From: Ilumatobacteraceae bacterium
GTDB taxonomy: Bacteria; Actinomycetota; Acidimicrobiia; Acidimicrobiales; Ilumatobacteraceae
Assembly (NCBI GenBank): GCA_021741795.1
Contig: JAIOXC010000021.1
Coordinates: forward strand, 1 to 15,532
Direction of reading: 5' to 3'
DNA: 15,532 nt
Position numbers and translations under genes: made by a program. Under the pieces are notes generated by a model. The model was given only the letters and a program-made list of their open reading frames with translations, was not told the DNA's origin and did not search any database. Positions 1 to 6,227 of the stretch are shown here, in pieces (the stretch's first letter is position 1; each line of letters starts with the position of its first letter).

Positions 1-262
1 CGTGTGCACAAAGATGATGCCGGGCTTCGGCGAACTCATGCGTCAAGTGAGTTTGCAAGTAGTTCCAACGGCAATCTTGTCGCGACAAACGGCTGGCATC
101 CGGGGCTCTTCACTGATTGTCAATCTTCCCGGAAAACCGAGCTCGATAGCCGAGTGCATGACTGCTGTTATGCCAGCAGTTCCCTACTGTGTCGACTTGA
201 TTGGTGGAGCGCACTTGGAAGTCGGCGGCGGTCTTACAGCCTTTAGGCCAAAACAAAAATAA
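1..262 (+). CDS. mog: Molybdopterin adenylyltransferase (MogA/Cnx1G type), 3' part only
   Basis: Partial gene entering from the left edge; the reading frame is set by codons starting at base 2, and only about 86 C-terminal residues are present, ending at TAA 260-262. The visible part has the conserved C-terminal blocks of the MoaB/Mog fold: PGFGELMR, then PTAILSRQTAGIRG, then the phosphate-binding stretch LIVNLPGKP, then a PAVPYCVDLIGG-like end. The AGIRG-(S)-LIVNLPGKP block resembles plant Cnx1G and bacterial MogA more than MoaB. Family role: activates molybdopterin with ATP (adenylyl-molybdopterin) before molybdate insertion, in the cytoplasm. The gene converges on the transporter operon with only 7 bases between the two stop codons. 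Assignment to the family is firm; Mog versus MoaB is less so because the N-terminal half is missing. Confidence 0.85.
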   Translation, partial: VCTKMMPGFGELMRQVSLQVVPTAILSRQTAGIRGSSLIVNLPGKPSSIAECMTAVMPAVPYCVDLIGGAHLEVGGGLTAFRPKQK

Positions 263-274
263 GAAATACTTATT
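258..274 (-). terminator. Weak A+T hairpin spanning two convergent stop codons
   Basis: AATAAG, a five-base loop and CTTATT form a 6-bp inverted repeat that contains the TAA stop of mog and the TAA stop of the second permease. Read leftward it is followed by a T-rich run (TTTGTTTT), so it could act as a weak intrinsic terminator for the transporter operon. The stem is all A/T except one G-C pair, so it would be unstable; function is inferred. Confidence 0.3.
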
Positions 275-1511
275 GTGCGTCGTACGGCTGTCCGGCAGCT
301 TTAGGTCCGCGGCTACGTCCAACGAAGCCAGCAACAACAACGAGCGTCACCAAATACGGTGCCATCAACAAAAATTCAGATGGAATACCCGTGTCGAGAT
401 TTGACATCTTTAATTGGATTGCTTCTGCAAGACCAAACACAAGCGCAGCGCTCAATGCACCAACCGGATGCCAGCGACCAAAGATCACTGCAGCGAGTGC
501 AATAAATCCGCGACCGTTCGTAATGTTTTGGTCAAACCTGCCGACCATGCCAATCGGCCACCATGCTCCACCAACTCCGGCTACCGCGCCAGCGATGAGT
601 ACGTTGCGGTAACGCAGTTTGATGACGTCAACACCAAGAGTTCCCGCTGCTTTGGGATACTCACCGATTGCACGAGTACGCAGACCCCACTTGGTGTGAT
701 ACAGACTCCACGTAGCGATGGCAACTGCCATATAGGCGAAGTAGACAAACAATGTTTGTGTAAAGAGCACCACACCAATCACTGGAATGTCACTGAGTAG
801 CGGCAGCGCTATTGGACGGAGCGGAGACAAAATGTTGTAGTCAGGATGTTCTGTTAAAACTCGCGCTGCAAGAAAACTCGTGAGCCCAAGCGCGAAGAAG
901 TTGATTGCAAACCCAACGATCACTTGATCGACACGGTACCGAATTGAAAAAACCGCCAAAATTGCCGAAAGTGCTACCCCCATTGCAATTGCACCGAGAA
1001 TTCCTGCCCACGGACCGAATAATGACCCAACAACCGCACCAGCAAATGCAGAGCCAAGCAATTGACCCTCGATTGCAATATTGATAATGCCACTTCGTTC
1101 ACACACGATTCCGGCAATAGCGCCAAGAATGATTGGCACGCTGCGAGTCACAGTGTCTTGCAACATGCCAGTAAAACTGAATGAGCCACCCGATGCAGCC
1201 CAGGCCAAAAACGAAATGACAAAAGTTGCTGCTGCAATACCCAAAACAACATTTGTCCACTTGCCAAAACCCTTGAGCAACTGTGCTGCACCAAGCGCAA
1301 TCAGCACCAATGCAAGTATGCGCGCAAAGGGCTGAGCAGGAATGACGAAGATATATGAGTCAACGAGTTTGAAGCCAGCATCGCCTGGTCGATTGCCGAG
1401 CACAAATGCAGCGACAATTCCAAGTACGACCAGTGTGAAACCTACGCTGCGTGCCTGCTTGCGCTGCTCGGCAGAAATCAGCGGAGCCACAACTGCGTCA
1501 ACTGCGCTCAT
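270..1511 (-). CDS. BMP-type ABC importer, second permease (NupQ/YufQ-like)
   Basis: A 413-residue, very hydrophobic membrane protein of the BPD_transp_2 permease family, forming half of the membrane channel of a BMP-family (typically nucleoside) ABC importer. Visible family marks are SGIINIAIEGQ in the first half, VDQVIVGFAINFFALG in the middle and the GRGFIALAAVIFGRWHPVGA block near residue 340. The N-terminus carries extra hydrophobic segments (about residues 20-110) before the conserved core, so the protein is on the long side for the family. The start ATG overlaps the TGA of the upstream permease gene as ATGA (1508-1511), indicating translational coupling. AGGG lies just ahead of the start. 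It is the last gene of the operon. The transported compound cannot be read from the permease. Confidence 0.9.
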   Translation of the reverse strand: MSAVDAVVAPLISAEQRKQARSVGFTLVVLGIVAAFVLGNRPGDAGFKLVDSYIFVIPAQPFARILALVLIALGAAQLLKGFGKWTNVVLGIAAATFVISFLAWAASGGSFSFTGMLQDTVTRSVPIILGAIAGIVCERSGIINIAIEGQLLGSAFAGAVVGSLFGPWAGILGAIAMGVALSAILAVFSIRYRVDQVIVGFAINFFALGLTSFLAARVLTEHPDYNILSPLRPIALPLLSDIPVIGVVLFTQTLFVYFAYMAVAIATWSLYHTKWGLRTRAIGEYPKAAGTLGVDVIKLRYRNVLIAGAVAGVGGAWWPIGMVGRFDQNITNGRGFIALAAVIFGRWHPVGALSAALVFGLAEAIQLKMSNLDTGIPSEFLLMAPYLVTLVVVAGFVGRSRGPKAAGQPYDAQ

Positions 1512-2668
1512 GATCCCTGTCCTCTAAAAGCCTGACCAAGTGATGTCGGCTCAACCTTGATGCGCCAAATGGCCTTAATCAACAGCGGTGCCGCAATAAA
1601 CATGACGATGAGTGCGCGCAACACGACGATCAAATCAATCGGCACGTCGGTGTTTGCTTGCATCTGTCGTCCGCCCGCTTGCAGCGCACCGAACAACAGC
1701 GCAGCAAAGAGTGTGCCGAGTGGGGTTGATCGACCAAGCAGCGCGATGGCAATTGCGTCATAGCCAATGTTGCCTGCAAAATTTTGTGATGCGTAGCCAT
1801 AGGTGCCCAATACTTCTGCTGAACCCGCGAGACCTGCAAACCCGCCTGCGAACATCATTGCCATCACCGTGAGTCGCTTGGTGTGCATGCCCGCATATTG
1901 CGCGGCGTCTGCATTCATTCCAAACGCACGAAACTCAAAACCGGTTGTGCTTCGATTAAGAAACCACGAGTACACAATGACAGCCAAAATGGCGACGACG
2001 AATCCGGCGTGAGCAATCAAGTCTGGCCTGTTGTCCATAAAACCAAAGAGACGCGGCAAGTGACCGGGGGCCGTCACAAGTTTAGAAATTGGATCTGTGC
2101 GATCTTCGCGCTGATAGAGATTGGTTTTGAGTAGCCACAACACCAAGAAACCGGCCATGTTGTTGAGCATGATCGTGGTGATTACTTCATGCGCACCAGT
2201 GCGGGCCTTCAAGATTCCAGGTATCGCGCCATACGCCGCACCACCCAAAGCGCCGGCCAACACTGCAAGCGGCACCTGAACAAACCCTGGGCCGTCCATT
2301 GCAAAGCCAACCCACAGCGCCGCCATTCCGCCAGCAAGCATTTGCCCTGTCGCACCAATATTGAAGAGACCAGCCTTGAATGCAACTGCCACCGAGACTC
2401 CGCACAAGATAAGTGGCGTAGCGCTATTGATCGTGGCCGATATTGCGCGCAGCGAACCGACCGAACCAATAACAAGAGCCCAATACGCACTACCCACAGT
2501 TTTGATCGCGCCAAGAATGTCGCCGTTTTGCAGTTTGTTGATATCGGACAAGACGATGATGAAAGCACCGACAACCATCGCCGATAACACTGCAAGCAGG
2601 GTCAGTCGAAATGAACTCGTTCGCGCTATACGTTCGGCGATTTTGCGCAGAGTTACAACAATTTTCAT
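1508..2668 (-). CDS. BMP-type ABC importer, first permease (NupP/YufP-like)
   Basis: A 386-residue integral membrane protein of the BPD_transp_2 family, the partner of the following permease. A short basic N-terminus (RKIAERIARTSS) precedes the first membrane segment. Typical blocks are FNIGATGQMLAGG (about residue 101), AHEVITTIMLNNMAGF (about 158) and YDAIAIALLGRSTPLG (about 305). In many relatives the first block reads FNIGAEGQ; here Thr replaces the Glu. The start overlaps the ATPase stop as ATGA at 2665-2668, with GGTGA upstream as a ribosome site. Gene order ATPase-permease-permease is the usual one for BMP transporters. Confidence 0.9.
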   Translation of the reverse strand: MKIVVTLRKIAERIARTSSFRLTLLAVLSAMVVGAFIIVLSDINKLQNGDILGAIKTVGSAYWALVIGSVGSLRAISATINSATPLILCGVSVAVAFKAGLFNIGATGQMLAGGMAALWVGFAMDGPGFVQVPLAVLAGALGGAAYGAIPGILKARTGAHEVITTIMLNNMAGFLVLWLLKTNLYQREDRTDPISKLVTAPGHLPRLFGFMDNRPDLIAHAGFVVAILAVIVYSWFLNRSTTGFEFRAFGMNADAAQYAGMHTKRLTVMAMMFAGGFAGLAGSAEVLGTYGYASQNFAGNIGYDAIAIALLGRSTPLGTLFAALLFGALQAGGRQMQANTDVPIDLIVVLRALIVMFIAAPLLIKAIWRIKVEPTSLGQAFRGQGS

Positions 2669-4188
2669 GCGTTCACCGTGTTTGAAGGTCGTGAACCGGC
2701 CATGTACAAGCCAACGTCCATTGCCGATGTCACTTTAGGGTCGAGATCGGCAACGATTTTTCCCCGATACATCACAAGCAATCGGTCAGAAAGCGCCATC
2801 ACCTCATCCAGTTCGGTGCTCACAATCAACACTGCCGTGCCCGTGTCACGCTCTTTGATAATGCGCGAGTGAATATATTCGATTGAACCAACGTCAACAC
2901 CACGTGTGGGTTGTGCGGCAATTGATAACCGCAGAGGACGACTAAGTTCTCGTGCAACAATCACTTTCTGTTGATTGCCGCCCGACAAAGTGCTGGCTTC
3001 TACATCCGGGCTAGGCGTTCTCACGTCGTACTCGGCAATAAGATTTTCTGCCGCATGGTGCGCCGCAGGCCAATCCATGATGATTCCGTTGCTAAATTCC
3101 TCGTCGTGATACCTAGTCAACACTAAATTTTCTGCGACGCTCAAACCACCGACCAAACCCTGGCGCTGTCGATCCTCTGGAATGTGCGCAATACCTTTGG
3201 CGTGTCGAACACGTGGCGAGGCAGATGTAATGTCTTGTCGGTCTAACGCAACACTGCCTCGAGTGGAATTGCGCAATCCAGTAAGTGCATCCACCAATTC
3301 GGTCTGTCCATTGCCCTGCACCCCAGCGATGCCAACGACCTCGCCCGCACGCACATTGAACGACACATGATCAACCATTGTTCGGCCATCAGCATCAACC
3401 ACTGAAAGATCTTTTACTTCAAGAACAACTTCACCGGGCGCATGAGGCTTTTTGTCAACAATCAGTTGCACCGGACGACCAACCATCATTTCCGCAATCT
3501 GCGACTCGGATGCAGCCTTCGGATTAACTTCTCCTACTACTTGACCGCGACGCAAGACAGCGATGCGATCAGCAACATTGAGCGCCTCTTTGAGCTTGTG
3601 GGTAATAAACACCACACCGCGGCCAGCAGCGATCAGCGTCTTGACAATCTCGAAGAACTCAATGATCTCTTTTGGTGTCAACACCGCTGTTGGTTCGTCG
3701 AATACCACGACCTTGGCATCGCGCAACAACACTTTGACGATCTCGACGCGCTGTTGCACACCAACGGGCAGATCTTCAATGATCGCGTCTGGGTCAAGGT
3801 TGAGGTTGTAGCGATCTGATACTTCGCGCACCATCTCGCGCGCCTTGTCGATATCCAAACTTCCCAACCGGCCTGTAGGTTCAACACCCAGCACCACGTT
3901 TTCGGCAACAGTAAATACGGGCACGAGCATGAAATGCTGATGCAACATGCCAATCCCTGCTGCAATTGCGTCAGCCGGAGACGTGAACACGACCGATTCT
4001 CCATCGAGCACAATTTGCCCTTCATCGGGCTTATACATGCCGTACAGCACGTTCATCAGTGTTGATTTACCCGCGCCATTTTCACCGATCAGACAAAGAA
4101 CTTCGCCTGTCTTGAGTGTGAGATTGACATTGTCATTTGCAGTAACACCAGGGAAACGTTTAGTGATGCCGCGCAGTTCTAGTTGCAT
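2665..4188 (-). CDS. BMP-type ABC importer, double ATPase subunit (NupO/YufO-like)
   Basis: A 507-residue cytoplasmic ATPase with two fused nucleotide-binding domains, like RbsA and the BMP-transporter ATPases. First domain: Walker A GENGAGKST (35-43), Q-loop HQHF (Gln84), signature LPVGVQQR (140-147), Walker B VVVFDE (160-165), switch His197. Second domain: degenerate Walker A GVQGNGQTE (289-297, Gln in place of Lys), an intact LSGGNQQK signature (401-408) and a degenerate Walker B, LSIAAQPT (421-428), where Asp-Glu is replaced by Ala-Gln. This asymmetry is usual for the BMP branch and implies a single hydrolytic site. The start is taken at ATG 4188; an in-frame TTG at 4212 would add 8 residues but has no ribosome site. 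A terminator-like hairpin separates it from the upstream lipoprotein gene. Confidence 0.92.
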   Translation of the reverse strand: MQLELRGITKRFPGVTANDNVNLTLKTGEVLCLIGENGAGKSTLMNVLYGMYKPDEGQIVLDGESVVFTSPADAIAAGIGMLHQHFMLVPVFTVAENVVLGVEPTGRLGSLDIDKAREMVREVSDRYNLNLDPDAIIEDLPVGVQQRVEIVKVLLRDAKVVVFDEPTAVLTPKEIIEFFEIVKTLIAAGRGVVFITHKLKEALNVADRIAVLRRGQVVGEVNPKAASESQIAEMMVGRPVQLIVDKKPHAPGEVVLEVKDLSVVDADGRTMVDHVSFNVRAGEVVGIAGVQGNGQTELVDALTGLRNSTRGSVALDRQDITSASPRVRHAKGIAHIPEDRQRQGLVGGLSVAENLVLTRYHDEEFSNGIIMDWPAAHHAAENLIAEYDVRTPSPDVEASTLSGGNQQKVIVARELSRPLRLSIAAQPTRGVDVGSIEYIHSRIIKERDTGTAVLIVSTELDEVMALSDRLLVMYRGKIVADLDPKVTSAMDVGLYMAGSRPSNTVNA

Positions 4189-4220
4189 GTGGCGCCGATC
4201 CCCATTTAGCAAACACTAAT

Positions 4221-4258
4221 ACAAAACGAAACGGGGGCCGCTTTCGCGACCCCCGTTC
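4221..4258 (-). terminator. Intercistronic GC-rich hairpin with T tract after the lipoprotein gene
   Basis: Read leftward, AACGGGGGTCGC pairs with GCGGCCCCCGTT around a GAAA (GNRA) tetraloop. All 12 positions pair, with one T-G wobble, and a further G-T pair is possible. TTTCGTTTTGT follows. This is a convincing intrinsic terminator, located 34 bases after the lipoprotein stop codon and ahead of the ATPase gene. In importer operons such a site usually lets part of transcription stop, and protects the upstream mRNA, so that binding protein is made in excess over the membrane parts. Confidence 0.85.
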
Positions 4259-4291
4259 GTTACTACTTGCTTCACTCTTTCGAGCGAGAAA

Positions 4292-5353
4292 TTATTTGCT
4301 GACGATTGAACCGTCAATGATGCCTGCTGTTACAGCATCAAGTTCTGCCTGCAACTCAGGAGTGATGGTTGACGTAATTGCTACGCCTACTCCACCGTTC
4401 TCCAATGTGCCGAGGTAGTCAGTGCCGCCACCTTCGCCATTGAGCGCGCTGCCCACTGCTGCAAGAACTGCTGCGTCAATCTTCTTCAAGACCGATGCGA
4501 CATAAACTTCTGCCTGTGTTGCGTTCGAAACGCTCATGTCAACGTCAACACCGATGATCTTGACCTTGCCACCTGATTCCATCGCGAATGCTGCTGAACC
4601 AAGACCCACTGGACCAGCCACTGGGAAGATGATGTCGGCGCCTTCGTCAGACTGACTCTTGGCAATGTTGCGACCATCGTCGAGGCTGTTGAAGTTTCCA
4701 GCGAAAGTTCCGTCTTGCTTGGCCATGTCCCAACCAAGAACCTTGACTGAAGTTCCCTTTTGTGCGTTGTAGTACTCAACGCCCTTAGCGAAACCTTGCA
4801 TGAAGATGGACACTGGTGGAATGTTGATTCCGCCGAATGTTCCAACGATGCCAGTCTGGGTTGTTGCTGCTGCCATGTAACCAGCCAAGAATGATGGCTG
4901 ATCAGTTGCGAAGGTGAGACCCTGAACGTTTGCGGCCGAAGTGTTGGAGTCAACAATTGCGAACTGAACGGTTGGGTTTGCTTCTGCAAATGTCTTCGTT
5001 GCGTCTGCGAGCAAGAAGCCCACTGTGATGATGATGTTGCAACCCTTGTCAACGAATGACTGCAAGTTAGGTGCGTAGTCAGCATCGGATACTGACTCGA
5101 GCACTTCTGTTGTAACGCCCAAAGAATCTGCTGCTTGGAGAAGACCTTCGTATGCGATCTGGTTGAAACCCTTGTCGTCCACGCCACCAGTGTCGGTGAC
5201 TTCACAGGCAAGACCTGTTGGTGCGGCTGGGGTGGTATCTACTGCGGCTGCAGTTGTGTCTGATGCTGTGTCACTGCCGCCACATGCGGCAAGCGCGAAC
5301 ACTGCTACCAAACCAACAGCAAGACCTTTCATGGTCTGCTTTCTCATATTCAT
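4292..5353 (-). CDS. bmpA: BMP-family lipoprotein, substrate-binding protein of the ABC importer
   Basis: A 353-residue secreted lipoprotein. The signal peptide is MNMRKQTMKG, then a hydrophobic core, then the lipobox LAAC with Cys24 as the lipidated residue. A Ser/Asp/Thr/Ala-rich linker follows (about 26-46). The mature domain opens with DTGGVDDKGFNQIAYEGL, the hallmark of the PnrA/BmpA family; later come IIITVGF, the aromatic and acidic pocket stretch, and IIGVDVD. Family members bind purine nucleosides, so nucleoside uptake is the best guess, not proven here. The start is set by GAGG six bases before ATG 5353 (GAGGGAG run); a second ATG at 5347 fits almost as well. It is first in the operon, and a strong hairpin after it suggests higher expression than the downstream genes. 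Confidence 0.92.
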   Translation of the reverse strand: MNMRKQTMKGLAVGLVAVFALAACGGSDTASDTTAAAVDTTPAAPTGLACEVTDTGGVDDKGFNQIAYEGLLQAADSLGVTTEVLESVSDADYAPNLQSFVDKGCNIIITVGFLLADATKTFAEANPTVQFAIVDSNTSAANVQGLTFATDQPSFLAGYMAAATTQTGIVGTFGGINIPPVSIFMQGFAKGVEYYNAQKGTSVKVLGWDMAKQDGTFAGNFNSLDDGRNIAKSQSDEGADIIFPVAGPVGLGSAAFAMESGGKVKIIGVDVDMSVSNATQAEVYVASVLKKIDAAVLAAVGSALNGEGGGTDYLGTLENGGVGVAITSTITPELQAELDAVTAGIIDGSIVSK

Positions 5354-5471
5354 TTTCTCCCTCTCACGCATCCATGTAGATACGTGCGTTTGTTGGTAGG
5401 GAGATAATAGTCCATATTTACGGGGTGATGTTTACCCGATTGACACCAAAAATGGACTTTTTAGCGATAAG
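5354..5471 (-). promoter_or_regulatory. Probable promoter region of the BMP transporter operon
   Basis: This 118-base gap between the carbonic anhydrase stop and the lipoprotein start is the longest non-coding stretch in the window. Read leftward it holds a -10-like TATTAT (5409-5404), but no convincing -35 box at 16-18 bases spacing. A short GGGT...ACCC dyad (about 5422-5436) and two TTTAC copies lie next to it and could be regulator contacts. AAAAA and TTTTT near 5448-5462 can pair as a weak A/T hairpin after the carbonic anhydrase gene. Only the location is well supported. Confidence 0.4.
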
Positions 5472-5993
5472 TCAGGCGTCGCAATCGACCGTATTGAGCA
5501 GACCAGTAGCAACGTCGTAGATAGCGCCAACCACAACGAGCCCTTTTGGCAAAAGCGGGAATGTGCGGATTCGCGTGACGTCGCTGATCAATGCTGACTG
5601 TTGGTCGTCTACCGTACGAAACTCGATACTCCGGGTATCGACCCCATGCTGTGTGTCGATCATTGCGTGAATCTCGGCCTCATTGTTGTTCGCCATACGG
5701 CAATCGGTATGCGGCATCACCAATACTCGCTTGACACCAAGCAGGTATGTGGCAAGCACCAGTGTGCGCAACACGTCGTCGGTTACTCGCGCGCCAGCGT
5801 TGCGCAAGATCTTGGCGTCACCAGCCTGCATGCCCACCACTGCGAGTGGAGAAATGCGCGAATCCATGCATGTCACAATGGCTAAGCCACGAGTTGCAGT
5901 GCCGGTGAGATGCGAGTGCTCAAACGAATTGGCAAAAGCCTGATTGGCCGCGAAGATGTCGTCAAACTCGGCTGGCTGATTGCTGCTTGGCAC
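5472..5993 (-). CDS. Small beta-class carbonic anhydrase
   Basis: A cytoplasmic zinc enzyme interconverting CO2 and bicarbonate. Zinc ligands are recognisable as CMDSR and PHTDC: with a GTG start at 5993 (173 residues) they are Cys42, His95 and Cys98, with the Asp44-Arg46 dyad of the beta class. The length and the CMDSRI...HTDC spacing match the short bacterial branch that includes the mycobacterial Rv1284-like enzymes. An upstream in-frame GTG at 6002 would add three residues, but AGGTGATC (complementary to the 16S rRNA 3' end) sits properly spaced before 5993, so the shorter form is preferred. The gene starts only 31 bases after the CAU tRNA gene, leaving almost no room for its own promoter, so it may be read from the tRNA transcript. 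Physiologically it could supply bicarbonate for carboxylases; no partner is visible here. Confidence 0.9.
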   Translation of the reverse strand: MPSSNQPAEFDDIFAANQAFANSFEHSHLTGTATRGLAIVTCMDSRISPLAVVGMQAGDAKILRNAGARVTDDVLRTLVLATYLLGVKRVLVMPHTDCRMANNNEAEIHAMIDTQHGVDTRSIEFRTVDDQQSALISDVTRIRTFPLLPKGLVVVGAIYDVATGLLNTVDCDA

Positions 5994-6024
5994 GTTGATC
6001 ACCTGTTCAGTCGAAAATTGTCTG

Positions 6025-6097
6025 TGGGCCAGGTAGGGATCGAACCTACGACCAAGGGATTATGAGTCCCCTGCTCTGACCACTGAGCTACTGGCCC
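6025..6097 (-). tRNA. tRNA with CAU anticodon, most likely tRNA-Ile2 (lysidine type)
   Basis: A complete cloverleaf of 73 bases: acceptor GGGCCAG/CTGGCCC, D-arm GCTC...GAGC, anticodon stem GGGGA/TCCCT with loop CTCATAA (anticodon CAT), variable loop TGGTC, and T-arm GTAGG/CCTAC with TTCGATC. Discriminator A; no CCA is encoded. CAU is shared by initiator Met, elongator Met and Ile2. The acceptor starts with a normal G-C pair, which argues against initiator Met. The CTTGGTCG run after the anticodon arm and the AGCTCAGTGGT D-region match E. coli tRNA-Ile2 closely, so Ile2 (needing TilS lysidine modification) is favoured over elongator Met. Confidence 0.9.
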
Positions 6098-6110
6098 GTT
6101 TAACCTTGCG

Positions 6111-6183
6111 CTCCGAGGGTGGGGATCGAACCCACGACCCACGGATTAACAGTCCGTTGCTCTGCCAGCTGAGCTACCTCGGA
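6111..6183 (-). tRNA. tRNA-Asn (GUU)
   Basis: A 73-base cloverleaf: acceptor TCCGAGG/CCTCGGA, D-arm GCTC...GAGC, anticodon stem ACGGA/TCCGT with loop CTGTTAA (anticodon GTT), and T-arm GTGGG/CCCAC with TTCGATC. The discriminator is G, as expected for Asn. No CCA is encoded. It lies 18 bases after the stop codon of acetoacetyl-CoA synthetase and 13 bases before the CAU tRNA on the same strand, so the two are probably one tandem transcript. Confidence 0.96.
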
Positions 6184-6198
6184 AAGGAAGTCTTGACA

Positions 6199-6227
6199 AT
6201 CCTAGCGTTGCGATTTGAGCGTTTCGA
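6199..6227 (-). promoter_or_regulatory. Possible promoter of the tandem tRNA genes
   Basis: Read leftward, TCGAAA (6227-6222) and TAGGAT (6204-6199) are separated by 17 bases and each matches 4 of 6 consensus positions. The -10-like box begins at the TAG stop of the acetoacetyl-CoA synthetase gene, which would place transcription start about 8 bases before tRNA-Asn. Weak matches of this kind are frequent by chance; read-through from the upstream gene is the alternative. Confidence 0.2.

Noticed and set aside
4534..5211. Long alternative open frame on the same strand inside the lipoprotein gene
   Set aside because: It is out of frame with a certain BMP lipoprotein, has low-complexity Ser/Gln/Thr-rich translation and matches no family.
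270..5371. The BMP importer as the uptake system of the carnitine pathway
   Set aside because: BMP proteins typically bind nucleosides; betaine/carnitine importers are usually BCCT, or OpuA/ProU-type with a different binding protein. The operon is separated from the carnitine genes by a carbonic anhydrase and two tRNA genes and has its own promoter region.
5439..5445. Rightward TTGACA-like element near 5440
   Set aside because: Any rightward transcript from here would be antisense to the carbonic anhydrase; no -10 box at proper spacing.
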